From NCBI RefSeq assembly GCF_021432765.1, contig NZ_CP058908.1, positions 3,124,001 to 3,188,000 on the forward strand: a stretch of DNA of 64,000 bases, given 5' to 3'. Below the pieces are notes generated by a model. The model saw only the letters and a program-made list of their open reading frames with translations, was not told the DNA's origin and did not search any database. Shown piece by piece: positions 47,142 through 57,293 of the stretch (positions within the stretch are counted from its first letter, which is position 1; each line of letters begins with the position of its first letter). This DNA is from Pseudomonas phenolilytica. Lineage in GTDB: Bacteria > Pseudomonadota > Gammaproteobacteria > Pseudomonadales > Pseudomonadaceae. The translations under genes and the position numbers were made by a program.

Positions 47142-49541
47142 ATGGCCCAGCCTACCCCCTGCTATCACTGCGGCCTGCCGGTCCCGACCGGCAGCCACTA
47201 CCAGACGCTCGTGCTCGGCCAAGTCCGACCGATGTGTTGCCCAGGCTGCCAGGCCGTGGCGGAAACCATCGTCAAGAGCGGTCTGGAGAGCTACTACCAG
47301 CACCGCAGCGACGCAGCGATCAATCCACAAGCACTGCCCGAGGCGCTCAGCGACGAACTGGCGCTGTATGACCGTCAGGACGTGCAGCAACCGTTCGTCA
47401 AGCATGACGGTGAGTTGGCCAGCACCTCCCTGCTGATCGAGGGCATCAGCTGCGCCGCCTGCGGCTGGCTGATCGAACGGCACCTCAAAGGCGTCGATGG
47501 CGTGGCCGAAGCCAGCCTCAATCTTTCCAATCACCGCCTGCAGGTCCGCTGGAGCGACGCCCGACTGCCACTCAGCGAGCTGCTGGCAGAGCTACGTCGC
47601 ATCGGTTACGCCGCGCATCCCTATCACCCCGATCAGGCTGCCGAACACCTGGCCAGGGAGAATCGTCGGGCCATGCGTCAGCTCGGCGTCGCCGGGCTGC
47701 TGTGGATGCAGGTGATGATGGCGACGATGGCCACCTGGCCGGAATTCAATCTCGATCTGTCCGCTGGCATGGACAGCATCCTGCGCTGGACCGCGCTGCT
47801 ACTCACGACGCCCATCGTCTTCTACTGCTGCACCGACTTTTTCAAAGGTGCGCTACGCGATCTGCGCACTCGTCATCTGACCATGGACGTCTCGGTCTCG
47901 CTGGCCATCGGCGGTGCGTACATCGCCGGCATATGGTCGACCCTGACCGGCCAAGGCGAACTGTATTTCGATGCGGTCGGGATGTTCGCTCTGTTCCTGC
48001 TCGCCGGCCGCTATCTGGAACGCCGCGCCCGCGAGCGGACCGCCGCGGCCACTGCGCAGCTGGTCAATCTGCTACCCGCCTCCTGTCTGAAGCTGGACGA
48101 AGCCGGCCACAGCAGCCGAATCCTGCTCAGCGAACTGCAGGTCGGTGATCGGGTGTTGGTCCAGCCTGGCGCGCTGATACCGGCTGATGGCGTGATTGCC
48201 AGCGGCCAGTCGAGTGTTGACGAATCGGTGCTGACCGGCGAGTACCTGCCGCTGACGCGTGGCGTCGGTGATAGCGTGACCGCCGGCACGCTGAACGTTG
48301 AAGGTCCGCTGACCGTTGCAGTCCAGGCTCTGGGCGACGATACCCGCCTTTCGGCAATCGTTCGCCTGCTCGAGCGCGCCCAGGCAGACAAGCCGAGACT
48401 GGCAGAGCTTGCCGACCGTGTAGCGCAATGGTTCCTTCTGATCGTATTGATGGTTGCCACAGTAGTGGGACTGGCCTGGTGGCAGATCGATTCGGCGCGG
48501 GCGTTCTGGATCGTGCTCGCGCTGCTCGTCGCCACCTGCCCCTGCGCGCTGTCACTAGCGACGCCAACCGCGCTGACCACCGCGACAGGCACGCTGCACA
48601 AGCTCGGGCTACTCCTGACTCGGGGGCATGTGCTGGAAGGACTCAATCAGATCGACACGGTAATTTTCGACAAGACCGGCACCCTCACCGAAGGCCGCCT
48701 GACTCTAACAGCGGTGCACTGCCTCGGCGCGCTGGATGGAGATGCGTGTCTGGCACTGGCTGCTGCGCTGGAAAACCGCTCGGAGCATCCGATTGCGCGA
48801 GCGTTCGGACGCGCGCCACAGCCGGCAGACACGGTGGACAGCGTGCCCGGGTTGGGCCTGCAAGGCAGCGTGGGCGACCGTAACCTGCGCATTGGCCAGC
48901 CGGCCTTCGTCGCGGCGGGTTACGGCGCAGCGGCGCCGGTGATCCCTGGGGACCAGGGCCAATGGCTGCTGCTCGGTGATGAACAAGGACCGCTTGCCTG
49001 GCTGGTACTGGACGATCGCCTGCGCGAGGACGCTCCCGCCCTGCTTGCAGCGTGCCGGCGCAAGGGCTGGAAGACCTTGCTGCTCTCCGGCGACAGTTCG
49101 CCGATGGTCGGACAGATCGCCGAGCAGCTGGGCATCGATCAGGCTGAAGGAGGTTTGACGCCAGCGGCCAAGTTGGCGCGCCTTCAGGAAATCCAGGGGC
49201 AAGGGCATCGCGTGCTGATGCTGGGCGATGGCGTCAACGATGTGCCCATTCTGGCCGCCGCCGATATCAGCGTGGCGATGGGTTCGGCAACCGATCTCGC
49301 AAAAACCAGCGCCGACGCGGTTCTGTTGTCCAACCGGTTGCATAGCCTGGTGCAGGCCTTCGACATCGCGCGCCGCAGCCGCAGGATCATCGTCGAGAAC
49401 CTTGCGTGGGCCAGTCTCTACAACGGCCTTATCTTGCCCTTCGCCGCGATTGGCTGGGTTACGCCGCTGTGGGCCGCGTTGGGCATGTCCGCCAGCTCGC
49501 TGCTGGTAGTCCTGAACGCCCTGCGCCTGACGCGTCATTAG
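47142..49541 (+). CDS. ccoI: Copper-translocating P-type ATPase CcoI (FixI)
   Basis: The 799-residue P1B ATPase supplies copper for CuB of the oxidase. It has an N-terminal Cys-rich part ([18 protein letters not shown]), a heavy-metal domain ([13 protein letters not shown]), the ion-path CPC in [11 protein letters not shown], the phosphorylated Asp in [11 protein letters not shown] and the hinge [12 protein letters not shown]. The extra N-terminal cysteines and length are typical of the FixI/CcoI branch rather than of CopA detoxification pumps. Confidence 0.95.
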   Translation: MAQPTPCYHCGLPVPTGSHYQTLVLGQVRPMCCPGCQAVAETIVKSGLESYYQHRSDAAINPQALPEALSDELALYDRQDVQQPFVKHDGELASTSLLIEGISCAACGWLIERHLKGVDGVAEASLNLSNHRLQVRWSDARLPLSELLAELRRIGYAAHPYHPDQAAEHLARENRRAMRQLGVAGLLWMQVMMATMATWPEFNLDLSAGMDSILRWTALLLTTPIVFYCCTDFFKGALRDLRTRHLTMDVSVSLAIGGAYIAGIWSTLTGQGELYFDAVGMFALFLLAGRYLERRARERTAAATAQLVNLLPASCLKLDEAGHSSRILLSELQVGDRVLVQPGALIPADGVIASGQSSVDESVLTGEYLPLTRGVGDSVTAGTLNVEGPLTVAVQALGDDTRLSAIVRLLERAQADKPRLAELADRVAQWFLLIVLMVATVVGLAWWQIDSARAFWIVLALLVATCPCALSLATPTALTTATGTLHKLGLLLTRGHVLEGLNQIDTVIFDKTGTLTEGRLTLTAVHCLGALDGDACLALAAALENRSEHPIARAFGRAPQPADTVDSVPGLGLQGSVGDRNLRIGQPAFVAAGYGAAAPVIPGDQGQWLLLGDEQGPLAWLVLDDRLREDAPALLAACRRKGWKTLLLSGDSSPMVGQIAEQLGIDQAEGGLTPAAKLARLQEIQGQGHRVLMLGDGVNDVPILAAADISVAMGSATDLAKTSADAVLLSNRLHSLVQAFDIARRSRRIIVENLAWASLYNGLILPFAAIGWVTPLWAALGMSASSLLVVLNALRLTRH

Positions 49542-49603
49542 GGCTGGACCTTCCGCGCCCTGCTCCGCGACACTGAACCTTCCCTCGTAACCGGAGATTC
49601 GCT

Positions 49604-49816
49604 ATGGCTGCTCTGTACATCCTGATTCCGGTTGCCGTAGTTCTGGTTGCTGTGGCGATCTGGATATTCTTCTGGGCGGTAGATAGCGGCCAGTACGACG
49701 ATCTCGACGGCCCGGCGCACAGCATCCTCTTCGATGATGACGAAGCCCCGCAGGCGTTCTCGGAGCAAAAGCCGCAGCGTCCGCAGGCTGGAGAGGAGAA
49801 ATCCGATCGTGACTGA
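49604..49816 (+). CDS. ccoS: cbb3 oxidase assembly protein CcoS (FixS)
   Basis: The 70-residue protein has one N-terminal helix (LYILIPVAVVLVAVAIWIFF) followed by the CcoS-specific motif WAVDSGQYDDLDGPAHSIL and a charged tail. It is required for cofactor insertion into cbb3 oxidase. It follows ccoI by 62 nt and overlaps the next gene by 8 nt. Confidence 0.95.
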   Translation: MAALYILIPVAVVLVAVAIWIFFWAVDSGQYDDLDGPAHSILFDDDEAPQAFSEQKPQRPQAGEEKSDRD

Positions 49817-50519
49817 GCTGGCGCCACTGCTGCTTTCGGCGTTAGTGCTCGGGCTGCTCGGTGGCGGGCACTGTCTCGGTATGTGCGGCGGGCTGATGGG
49901 CGCTCTGACGCTGGCGATTCCGCCCGAGCAGCGCGGCAAGCGTTTGCGCCTGCTGCTGGCCTACAACCTCGGCCGCATCCTCAGCTACGCGCTGGCGGGG
50001 CTGCTCATCGGCCTCGCCGGCTGGGCAGTGGCCAATAGTCCCGCAGCGTTGGCGCTGCGCGTCATCGCGGCACTGCTGCTGATCGGTATGGGACTCTACC
50101 TGGCTGGCTGGTGGAGCGGCCTGACGCGTGTAGAAGCGCTGGGACGCGGCCTCTGGCGACACATCCAGCCCTATGCCAGCCGCCTGATGCCGGTCACCAG
50201 TCTTCCGCGCGCACTGCTGCTCGGCGCGCTGTGGGGTTGGCTGCCTTGCGGGCTGGTCTACAGCACGTTGCTCTGGTCAGCCAGCCAGGGCGATGCATTC
50301 GACAGCGCACTGCTGATGCTGGCGTTTGGGCTGGGCACCTGGCCCGTGCTGCTGGCAACCGGGCTGGCGGCCGAGCGGCTGACGACACTGCTGCGCAGGC
50401 GTGGGATCCGCGTCATCGGCGGCGTGATGGTCATCCTGTTCGGCCTCTGGACCATGCCCGGCCCGCATCAGCAGTGGCTCATGGGGCACGGCGGCGTCTC
50501 GGCGCATTCGGCGCACTGA
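49809..50519 (+). CDS. Sulfite exporter TauE/SafE-like (DsbD-type) membrane protein linked to ccoS
   Basis: The 236-residue protein has about six helices and the motif GGGHCLGMCGGLMGAL, which marks the COG2836 group that regularly follows ccoS. A role in copper or thiol handling for cbb3 assembly is inferred from this recurring linkage and the paired cysteines. The start is a GTG at 49809, overlapping the ccoS stop (GTGACTGA) with AGGAGA about 9 nt upstream. Longer in-frame starts lie inside ccoS and are unlikely. Confidence 0.82.
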   Translation: MTELAPLLLSALVLGLLGGGHCLGMCGGLMGALTLAIPPEQRGKRLRLLLAYNLGRILSYALAGLLIGLAGWAVANSPAALALRVIAALLLIGMGLYLAGWWSGLTRVEALGRGLWRHIQPYASRLMPVTSLPRALLLGALWGWLPCGLVYSTLLWSASQGDAFDSALLMLAFGLGTWPVLLATGLAAERLTTLLRRRGIRVIGGVMVILFGLWTMPGPHQQWLMGHGGVSAHSAH

Positions 50520-50553
50520 CAGCACCACACAGCAGACGTCCGCCGTCGGCTCA

Positions 50554-51381
50554 TCAAGGCTCTTTTGGCATCTGTCGCTTGTGCGCCGTCTTGTCGAAGG
50601 TCTCGACGATGATACGCGCGGCCTCTGCCGATACCGGCTGCCCAAGCAGGAAGGCATCGATGTCACGATAGGCCACTCCGTGCGCCTCCTCGTCCGGCCG
50701 ACCCGGCATCAGCTCTTCCAGATCCGCAGTCGGCACCTTGTGTACCAGCTGCGCGGGAGCACCAAGGGCTGCGGCTAGCTGGCGCACCTGCCCTTTCACC
50801 AAACCGGCAAGCGGCGTGAGATCGCACGCCCCATCACCGAACTTCGTGTAGAACCCCATCACCGCCTCGGCCGCATGGTCGGTGCCGATCACCAAGCCCT
50901 GCCGCGCATTGGCGATGGTGTATTGCGCCACCATGCGCATCCGCGCCTTGGTATTGCCGAGTACGAAGTCGCGCTTGCCAGCCGGCAGCGGCGCCAGTGC
51001 CTCGGTAGCCTCTGCGAGCCCGAGTACCGCCGCGGCAATATTGACGGTATGGCATTCATCAGGCTGGATGGTCTCGATCGCCAGCTGTGCTTCGTGCTCG
51101 TCATGCTGTGTCTGGTACGGTAGGCGCACCGCTATGAAACGGTACTCATCGCCCTCGCCCGCGGCACGCATCCCTTCTACCGCTCGTTGTGCCAGCAGGC
51201 CCGCGGTCGTCGAATCGACACCACCACTGATACCAAGCACCAGCGTTTTCATTCCCGACTCACGCAGACAGTTCTGGATGAATCGGACCCTGCGATCGAT
51301 CTGCGCCTGGATCGCGGCGTCCCCGTCAAAGGGCGGCTGAACTCCGAGCGCGGCGGCAATTTCGGCTTGGCGACTGTGCAT
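50554..51381 (-). CDS. nadE: Ammonia-dependent NAD(+) synthetase
   Basis: The 275-residue enzyme makes NAD+ from nicotinate adenine dinucleotide, ATP and ammonia. The PP-loop is [17 protein letters not shown]; further landmarks are [20 protein letters not shown] and [20 protein letters not shown] 51381 ([13 protein letters not shown]) has AGGAG 5 nt upstream; the open frame continues far upstream but without family match. It is divergent from hemN. Confidence 0.94.
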   Translation of the reverse strand: MHSRQAEIAAALGVQPPFDGDAAIQAQIDRRVRFIQNCLRESGMKTLVLGISGGVDSTTAGLLAQRAVEGMRAAGEGDEYRFIAVRLPYQTQHDEHEAQLAIETIQPDECHTVNIAAAVLGLAEATEALAPLPAGKRDFVLGNTKARMRMVAQYTIANARQGLVIGTDHAAEAVMGFYTKFGDGACDLTPLAGLVKGQVRQLAAALGAPAQLVHKVPTADLEELMPGRPDEEAHGVAYRDIDAFLLGQPVSAEAARIIVETFDKTAHKRQMPKEP

Positions 51382-51504
51382 GTTTTCTCCTGGCCTGAGG
51401 CGCAAATGAACATGGAGGATTGGGTACTCATCCGACCACGATCGGCCGAGATTTCTCTGCTTCGCGCCGCTGATCTGGATGGCGCGGCTAGCGTCAGGGC
51501 TAGT

Positions 51505-51518
51505 TTGATACAGGTCAA
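51505..51518 (+). promoter_or_regulatory. ANR/FNR box upstream of hemN
   Basis: TTGATACAGGTCAA matches the ANR consensus TTGAT-N4-ATCAA with one mismatch. It lies 60 nt before the hemN start, a normal place for activation, and fits oxygen-limited control of hemN by the ANR protein encoded downstream. Confidence 0.82.
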
Positions 51519-51577
51519 GTCGATTGACAGGCGCCCCCCCTAGAATCCGGCCACCGCTGCCAAAACCGGGAAGCCAC

Positions 51578-52960
51578 ATGCTCTATTCCATTCGTTGGGA
51601 TGCCGACCTGATCCGTCGCTACGATCAGGCAGGGCCGCGCTATACCTCCTATCCAACGGCAGCACAGTTCAACGGTGGCATTGGTTCGTTCGAGTTGCTG
51701 CATGCGCTGCGCAGCAGCCGCCATGCCTCCCGCCCACTCTCGCTCTACGTCCATCTGCCATTTTGCGCCAACGTTTGCTACTACTGCCGCTGCAACAAGG
51801 TCATCACCAAGGACCACGGCCGCGTGCTGCCCTATCTGGAGCGTCTCGAGAAAGAAATCGAGCTGGTGGCACGCCACTTGGGACCGGATCAAGTGGTGGA
51901 GCAACTGCACCTGGGTGGCGGAACACCGACATTCCTCAGTCATGACGAACTGCGTCGCCTGATGGCTCACCTGCGCAAGCACTTCAATCTGCAGGATGAC
52001 GATCATGGTGATTTCAGCATCGAAATCGATCCGCGTGAGGCGGATTGGTCCACGATGGGGCTGCTGCGCGAACTGGGCTTCAATCGGATCAGCGTCGGCG
52101 TTCAGGATCTGGACCCGGAGGTCCAGCGCGCCGTCAACCGCATGCAGACGCTGGAGCAGACCAGCACGCTCATCGAAGCAGCACGCACCTTGCAATTTCA
52201 CTCGGTGAACATCGATCTCATCTACGGCCTGCCACTGCAGACGCCCGAGCGTTTCGCCACAACGATGGAGGCGGTCATTGCACTACAACCGGACCGGTTG
52301 TCGTTGTTCAACTATGCCCATCTGCCCGAACGCTTCATTCCGCAGCGACGTATCAACGCCGCTGATCTACCCAGCCCCGCCGACAAGCTCGCCATGCTCC
52401 AGCGCAGCATCGAGCAACTGACAGACGCAGGCTATCGCTACATCGGCATGGATCACTTCGCGCTACCCGACGACGACCTGGCAATGGCTCAGGAGGACGG
52501 CACATTGCAGCGCAACTTCCAGGGCTATACCACCCACGGGCATTGCGATCTCATCGGTCTGGGTGTCTCAGCGATCAGCCAGGTCGGCGATCTCTACAGC
52601 CAGAACAGCAGCGACATCACCGTCTACCAGCAAACGCTCGACCAAGACCAGCTGCCTACCACACGCGGCCTGCGTTGCAGCGAGGACGACCGCATCCGGC
52701 GGATGGTGATTCAGAAACTCATCTGTGATTACGAACTGAGCTTTGCCAGCATCGAGCAGACTTTCTCGATCGATTTCAAGTACTACTTCCGTGCCGTCTG
52801 GCCACAACTCGAACAGATGGCCGCTGACGGTCTGGTCGAGCTGAGCGAACATCATCTGATCGTCCAGCCCGTAGGGCGGCTGCTGGTCCGGGCAATCTGC
52901 ATGTTGTTCGATCACTATCTCACCGATACTGCGGACCAGCGTTATTCGCGCATCATCTAG
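51578..52960 (+). CDS. hemN: Oxygen-independent coproporphyrinogen III oxidase HemN
   Basis: The 460-residue radical SAM enzyme converts coproporphyrinogen III to protoporphyrinogen IX without oxygen. The cluster motif is seen in [17 protein letters not shown] (CxxxCxxC plus the extra Cys typical of HemN), followed by [13 protein letters not shown] 51578 ([20 protein letters not shown]) gives the standard length; an upstream in-frame ATG adds 18 residues. An ANR box lies 60 nt upstream. It supplies haem for the cbb3 oxidases under low oxygen. Confidence 0.95.
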   Translation: MLYSIRWDADLIRRYDQAGPRYTSYPTAAQFNGGIGSFELLHALRSSRHASRPLSLYVHLPFCANVCYYCRCNKVITKDHGRVLPYLERLEKEIELVARHLGPDQVVEQLHLGGGTPTFLSHDELRRLMAHLRKHFNLQDDDHGDFSIEIDPREADWSTMGLLRELGFNRISVGVQDLDPEVQRAVNRMQTLEQTSTLIEAARTLQFHSVNIDLIYGLPLQTPERFATTMEAVIALQPDRLSLFNYAHLPERFIPQRRINAADLPSPADKLAMLQRSIEQLTDAGYRYIGMDHFALPDDDLAMAQEDGTLQRNFQGYTTHGHCDLIGLGVSAISQVGDLYSQNSSDITVYQQTLDQDQLPTTRGLRCSEDDRIRRMVIQKLICDYELSFASIEQTFSIDFKYYFRAVWPQLEQMAADGLVELSEHHLIVQPVGRLLVRAICMLFDHYLTDTADQRYSRII

Positions 52961-53066
52961 ATAAACGAAAAAGTTCCATCTTGTCGCATGCAACCTCGGG
53001 CCGATTGGATATTGCCGCCCGCTGGGGTAACCTTGCCCGCTATACACAGGCTCTCTGGAAACCCCC

Positions 53067-53804
53067 ATGCCCGAGTCGATCAAGATCCGCGCGCAGCGCC
53101 AAGCCCATTGCAAGGATTGCAGTCTTTCCGGCCTCTGTTTGCCGCTTTCCTTGAACATGCAGGACATGGACGCGCTCGATGACATCGTCAAGCGCGGACG
53201 ACCGCTGAAAAAAGGTGAAACCCTGTTTCGTCAGGGAGACGCCTTCAGTTCGGTATTCGCGGTGCGTTCCGGAGCTCTGCGCACGTTCAGCGTCACCGAT
53301 GGTGGCGAAGAGCAGATCACCGGTTTCCACCTGCCGAGCGAAATGGTCGGGCTATCCGGCATGGACACCGAGAGCTACCCGGTCTCCGCACAGGCGCTGG
53401 AAACCACGTCGGTGTGCGAGATCCCCTTCGAGCGCCTCGACGAATTGAGCGTGCTGCTGCCGCAGCTGCGCCGCCAGCTCATGCGCATCATGAGCCGCGA
53501 AATTCGCGACGATCAGCAAATGATGCTGCTGCTGTCGAAGAAAAACGCCGACGAACGCATCGCGACGTTCCTGATCAACCTGTCGGCGCGCTTCAGTGCC
53601 CGCGGCTTTTCGGCCAATCAATTCCGCCTGCCAATGTCGCGTAACGAAATCGGCAACTACCTGGGGCTGGCGGTCGAGACAGTCTCGCGCGTTTTCACCC
53701 GGTTCCAGCAGAACGGTCTGCTCGAGGCCGAAGGCAAGGAAGTTCGCATTCTTGACTCCATCGGTCTGTGCGCCCTGGCTGGCGGCAGCATGGACGCTCA
53801 GTAG
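53067..53804 (+). CDS. anr: Anaerobic transcriptional regulator ANR (FNR family)
   Basis: The 245-residue CRP/FNR protein has the oxygen-sensing cysteines C15, C18, C24 and C117, in the same spacing as E. coli FNR C20, C23, C29, C122. The cyclic-nucleotide-like fold follows ([20 protein letters not shown]), then a dimer helix and a DNA-recognition helix ([20 protein letters not shown]). It should activate ccoN1 and hemN through the boxes listed here. It sits between hemN and apt; no ANR box of its own is evident in the 106-nt gap. Confidence 0.95.
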   Translation: MPESIKIRAQRQAHCKDCSLSGLCLPLSLNMQDMDALDDIVKRGRPLKKGETLFRQGDAFSSVFAVRSGALRTFSVTDGGEEQITGFHLPSEMVGLSGMDTESYPVSAQALETTSVCEIPFERLDELSVLLPQLRRQLMRIMSREIRDDQQMMLLLSKKNADERIATFLINLSARFSARGFSANQFRLPMSRNEIGNYLGLAVETVSRVFTRFQQNGLLEAEGKEVRILDSIGLCALAGGSMDAQ

Positions 53805-53821
53805 ACCGACAGGGTGCGCGC

Positions 53822-54370
53822 ATGATCTTCGATGAATTCAGCATCAAGACTCTGATCCGCCCAGTACCGGACTTCCCCCGCCCCGGCGTGATCTTTCGCG
53901 ATATCACGCCGCTGCTGCAGTCACCCAAAGCCTTGCGCATGGTCGCCGACAGCCTCATCCAGCGATATGTGGAAGCGGATTTCAGCCACATCGGCGCGCT
54001 GGATGCGCGCGGTTTTCTGCTCGGCTCGATTCTCGCTTACGAACTGAACAAACCGTTGGTGCTGTTTCGCAAGCAGGGCAAGCTGCCAGCGGATGTCCTT
54101 TCGCAAACCTACTGCACGGAATACGGCGAGGCGCAGCTGGAAATCCATGCCGACAGCCTGTGCGAAGGCGATTCGGTCGTGCTTTTCGATGACTTGATCG
54201 CAACCGGCGGTACGCTGATTGCCGCGGCGCAACTCGTTCGCCGAATGCGCGCTACCGTCCACGAAGCGGCCGCGATCATCGATCTGCCGGAACTTGGCGG
54301 CTCGCGCAAGCTGCAGGACATGGACATTCCCACCTTCACCCTCACGGCGTTCTCGCTCAACGAGCGTTGA
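53822..54370 (+). CDS. apt: Adenine phosphoribosyltransferase
   Basis: The 182-residue purine-salvage enzyme makes AMP from adenine and PRPP. Motifs seen are [32 protein letters not shown] and the PRPP loop [20 protein letters not shown] 53822 ([13 protein letters not shown]) starts 18 nt after the anr stop and gives the standard length. The order anr-apt is common in pseudomonads. Confidence 0.95.
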   Translation: MIFDEFSIKTLIRPVPDFPRPGVIFRDITPLLQSPKALRMVADSLIQRYVEADFSHIGALDARGFLLGSILAYELNKPLVLFRKQGKLPADVLSQTYCTEYGEAQLEIHADSLCEGDSVVLFDDLIATGGTLIAAAQLVRRMRATVHEAAAIIDLPELGGSRKLQDMDIPTFTLTAFSLNER

Positions 54371-54387
54371 TGTTGAGGGTGGCGTTC

Positions 54388-54987
54388 ATGCGCGTATTTC
54401 GCCGCTTCCTGTTCGTCTTCCTGGCAATGACCACCGGCGCTCATGCGCTGGACCGCGATGTGCTGCTGGACGAGGCCAATCTGCTGTTGCTGCCGCGCGA
54501 ACGAGCAATACCAGCGCTGCATCTCGTCGATCAGGATGGCCAAGCATTCGACACCCGTGATCTGCGTGACCGCTGGCACCTGCTGTTCCTCGGCTTCACC
54601 GCCTGCCCGGACGTTTGTCCGACTACGCTCAGCGATCTGCGCCGCCTGCTTGGCCGTTTGCAGCCCGAGCTACGTGAACGCGTTCAGGTGGTACTCGTCA
54701 GCGTGGATCCGGCACGCGACACGCCGGAACGCCTGAAGCAATATCTCGCCTACTACCGCTCAGGATTCAAGGGATTGACCGGCGAGCTATCCGAGCTGAC
54801 CAAGCTATCCAAGGCGCTCGGCCTGCCCTTCGTACCCGCGAACGCAGCAGATGGCGATTACAGCGTAAGCCACAGCGGCAACATCGCACTCGTTGCGCCA
54901 GACGGTAGCCTGCGTGGGCATATACGCGCGCCACTCAAGCTGAATGGCTTGGCAGAGGCGCTGCCGGAACTGGTCAAGAGCCAGTAA
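54388..54987 (+). CDS. SCO1/SenC family copper chaperone
   Basis: The 199-residue protein has a signal or anchor at residues 1-20 and the Sco thioredoxin-like domain with CPDVC (C73, C77) and the third copper ligand His in YSVSHSGNIALV. Sco proteins deliver copper to haem-copper oxidases, which fits the cbb3 neighbourhood. ATG 54388 is chosen for GAGG about 9 nt upstream; alternatives TTG 54367 and ATG 54370 overlap the apt stop. It converges on the next gene with 9 nt between. Confidence 0.88.
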   Translation: MRVFRRFLFVFLAMTTGAHALDRDVLLDEANLLLLPRERAIPALHLVDQDGQAFDTRDLRDRWHLLFLGFTACPDVCPTTLSDLRRLLGRLQPELRERVQVVLVSVDPARDTPERLKQYLAYYRSGFKGLTGELSELTKLSKALGLPFVPANAADGDYSVSHSGNIALVAPDGSLRGHIRAPLKLNGLAEALPELVKSQ

Positions 54988-54996
54988 TGCCCAGCG

Positions 54997-55671
54997 TCAG
55001 TGGCAATCCAGGGTGTCAGCCAAGACGTAGGCCTGAAACGCGACATCATCGATGGCCTGCTGGACGAGTGCCTGCAGCCGCCCATTGACGTGCCACTGCT
55101 GCTGTAGTGCATCCACCTTCTCCTGCAGCTCCGAGGTCTTCGCTGCCACCCATAACTGCATGTTCGCATCCGCCAGGCGCGGTAGGAGACGATTGAAGCG
55201 GCGCCACTCAGGCAGTTCGGCAATGTTCTCCAGCAAGCTCGCATCTTCGACAACAACGCGGCACTCGCCCAGCTTCAAACCGATCAGCGCCTCGGCCGAG
55301 CTGGGATAAGGGCGCGCAATGGCGCCATAACGCGCCGCTACAGTCACCATCTGCGGATTGTCAGCCGCGATGCAGAACGACTCCCCGTGCAGCTGCGCCC
55401 AATCGCGCGGCCCATCGGAGGTGGCGCCGAGCGCGGCAATTTCCGTCCGGTAAAAGAGCGAACCATTCCCAGTCGTGCCGACGCGAAAATCATCGACGGC
55501 AGACTGCAAAGAGTCCCCCAGCGCTGCAGCGATTGCATTGTTGAGACTGCTCTGGGCATCGCTCGACAGTGCACGATAGGTTTCGCCCGGAGCCGCCGAC
55601 TGCGGCTCGCCCAGCGCCAGGCCTGGCAGGCACAGAGCCGCGAGCAAGGCGATGCGCGGGAACGCAGCCAC
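54997..55671 (-). CDS. Periplasmic solute-binding-like protein (SBP family 3-like), hypothetical
   Basis: The 224-residue protein has a clear signal peptide (MAAFPRIALLAALCLPGLAL) and a core resembling family 3 amino-acid-type binding proteins: GESFCIAADNPQMVTVAARY and YPSSAEALIGLKLGECRVVV then EDASLLE. It appears short for the family and the ligand is unknown. It follows the ABC permease gene by 11 nt on the same strand, so it may be an accessory binding protein of that transporter, or a separate sensor-like protein. Confidence 0.65.
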   Translation of the reverse strand: MAAFPRIALLAALCLPGLALGEPQSAAPGETYRALSSDAQSSLNNAIAAALGDSLQSAVDDFRVGTTGNGSLFYRTEIAALGATSDGPRDWAQLHGESFCIAADNPQMVTVAARYGAIARPYPSSAEALIGLKLGECRVVVEDASLLENIAELPEWRRFNRLLPRLADANMQLWVAAKTSELQEKVDALQQQWHVNGRLQALVQQAIDDVAFQAYVLADTLDCH

Positions 55672-55682
55672 AGGCAGTCTCC

Positions 55683-56456
55683 TCAGACGTACTGGTAACG
55701 CAGCATGCGCTGCTTGAACTTCTCCAGCACCACCTGATCGATCAACGTCGCCAGGATGGCGATTACCAGGATGTTCATCATCACCCCGACCATGTCGGCG
55801 ATTTCGCCGGAATAGGCCAGCGAGCGGCCGAGGCCCTGGCCAAAGCCGATCAGCATCTCGGCGGAGATCAGCGCACGCCAGGCGTTGCCGAACGCCAGCT
55901 GAGCACCGGTGATCAGCTCCGGCATCACCGCCGGCAGGTAGACGCGACGCAACAGCTGCCAGCGCGAGGCTCCCATTACGCGCGCCGCCGCCACATGCAC
56001 AGGCTGCACGCTCTCGGTGGCATTCATCACCGACAGCGCCATGGGGAAGAATGCCGCCAAGGCCACCACCACGATGATCGGCAGATTGCCGAAACCCATG
56101 ACGATGAGAAACAACGGCACCCAGGCAATCGACGGGATCGACTGTAGGATAACGATGGCCGAACGCAGAATCTCTCGGAAGAAGAACAGCACTCCGCCCA
56201 CCAGACCGAAGCCGATGCCGAACAACAGCGCGAAACTGTAGCCGCTGCCAAGGCGACTCATGCTGCCGTAGAGTCCCTCACGGAACTCCGGCTCCTGCAC
56301 CGCGCTGACCATTCGCTCGAACACGGTGGGTATTCCCGGCATCAGGAATGCCGGCAGACTCCAGGCGGAGGCCTGCCAGATCAGCAAAATGAACAGAATT
56401 GCCAACACCACGGCGAGGTATTTCTTCGCTCCAGTCAAACGACGTCCCTGGCTCAT
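55683..56456 (-). CDS. ABC transporter permease, SsuC/TauC type
   Basis: The 257-residue inner-membrane protein has about six helices and the EAA-loop signature AARVMGASRWQLLRRVYLPA of sulfonate/nitrate/taurine importers. ATG 56456 (MSQGRRLTGAKKYLAVVLAI) overlaps the ATPase stop by 4 nt; a longer frame upstream lies within the ATPase gene and is rejected. It forms an importer with the ATPase and binding protein upstream. Confidence 0.87.
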   Translation of the reverse strand: MSQGRRLTGAKKYLAVVLAILFILLIWQASAWSLPAFLMPGIPTVFERMVSAVQEPEFREGLYGSMSRLGSGYSFALLFGIGFGLVGGVLFFFREILRSAIVILQSIPSIAWVPLFLIVMGFGNLPIIVVVALAAFFPMALSVMNATESVQPVHVAAARVMGASRWQLLRRVYLPAVMPELITGAQLAFGNAWRALISAEMLIGFGQGLGRSLAYSGEIADMVGVMMNILVIAILATLIDQVVLEKFKQRMLRYQYV

Positions 56457-57199
56457 GCGTGCTCGACCTCCGTCTTGATACCCAGCAACCGCAGAATCTC
56501 CCGGCGCTCGGCAGCGAATTCGGAAAGATCGTGACTCTTCTCGCAATGGGTGAAGTTGAAGGTTTTCAGCACACGGGCCGGGCGCGCACTGAACACCAGC
56601 ACGTGATCGGCCAGATAAAGCGCCTCATCGACATCGTGGGTCACCAGCAGGACGGTCGGCTGATGCTCCTCGATCAGCTCGCGCAACACATCCTGCAGGG
56701 CCATGCGCGTCAGCGCGTCGAGCGCACCGAATGGTTCGTCCAGCAGCAGCACCTCGGGTTTGGCGACGAATGCCCGTGCCAAGGCCGTACGCTGGCGCAT
56801 TCCTCCCGAAACTTGGTGGGGATAGTAGTGCTCGAAGCCTTCGAGATTGACGCGCGCCAGCCAGGCTGCTGCCTGTTCGAACGCACTGCCTTTGGCGACA
56901 CCCTGCAGCTCCAGCGCCATTGCCACGTTCGCCTGCAGGCTGAGCCACGGATACAGCGCATGCTCCTGAAAAACCAGGGTGCGTTGCGGGCTCGGCCCGG
57001 AAATCGGTTGACCATCAGCCAGCACCCTTCCCGCACTGGCTTTTTCCAGCCCGGCCACCAGATGCAGCAAGGTCGACTTGCCACAGCCGGACGGACCGAC
57101 CAGAGCCACCAACTCACCCTGAGCGAACTCGCCGCTGAAGCCCTTGATGACTTCTAGCTGACCAAAGCGTTTGTCTACTTCTTCAAACCTGAGCTGCAT
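56453..57199 (-). CDS. ABC transporter ATP-binding protein, SsuB/TauB type
   Basis: The 248-residue ATPase shows Walker A GPSGCGKST, the signature VSGGMRQR, Walker B VLLLDEPFGALDALTR and the switch His in LLVTHDVDEALYLADHV. The start is ATG 57199 (MQLRFEEVDKRFG). It powers uptake by the neighbouring permease. The gene follows the binding-protein gene after 94 nt. Confidence 0.88.
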   Translation of the reverse strand: MQLRFEEVDKRFGQLEVIKGFSGEFAQGELVALVGPSGCGKSTLLHLVAGLEKASAGRVLADGQPISGPSPQRTLVFQEHALYPWLSLQANVAMALELQGVAKGSAFEQAAAWLARVNLEGFEHYYPHQVSGGMRQRTALARAFVAKPEVLLLDEPFGALDALTRMALQDVLRELIEEHQPTVLLVTHDVDEALYLADHVLVFSARPARVLKTFNFTHCEKSHDLSEFAAERREILRLLGIKTEVEHA

Positions 57200-57293
57200 A
57201 AACACTCTTGAACAGAAAGTGGCCCATCGAATCGGGCCAGAACGAACGGGACCTGCCGCGTGGCGGGCAGGCCCCTGCATAGATCATCGCGAA

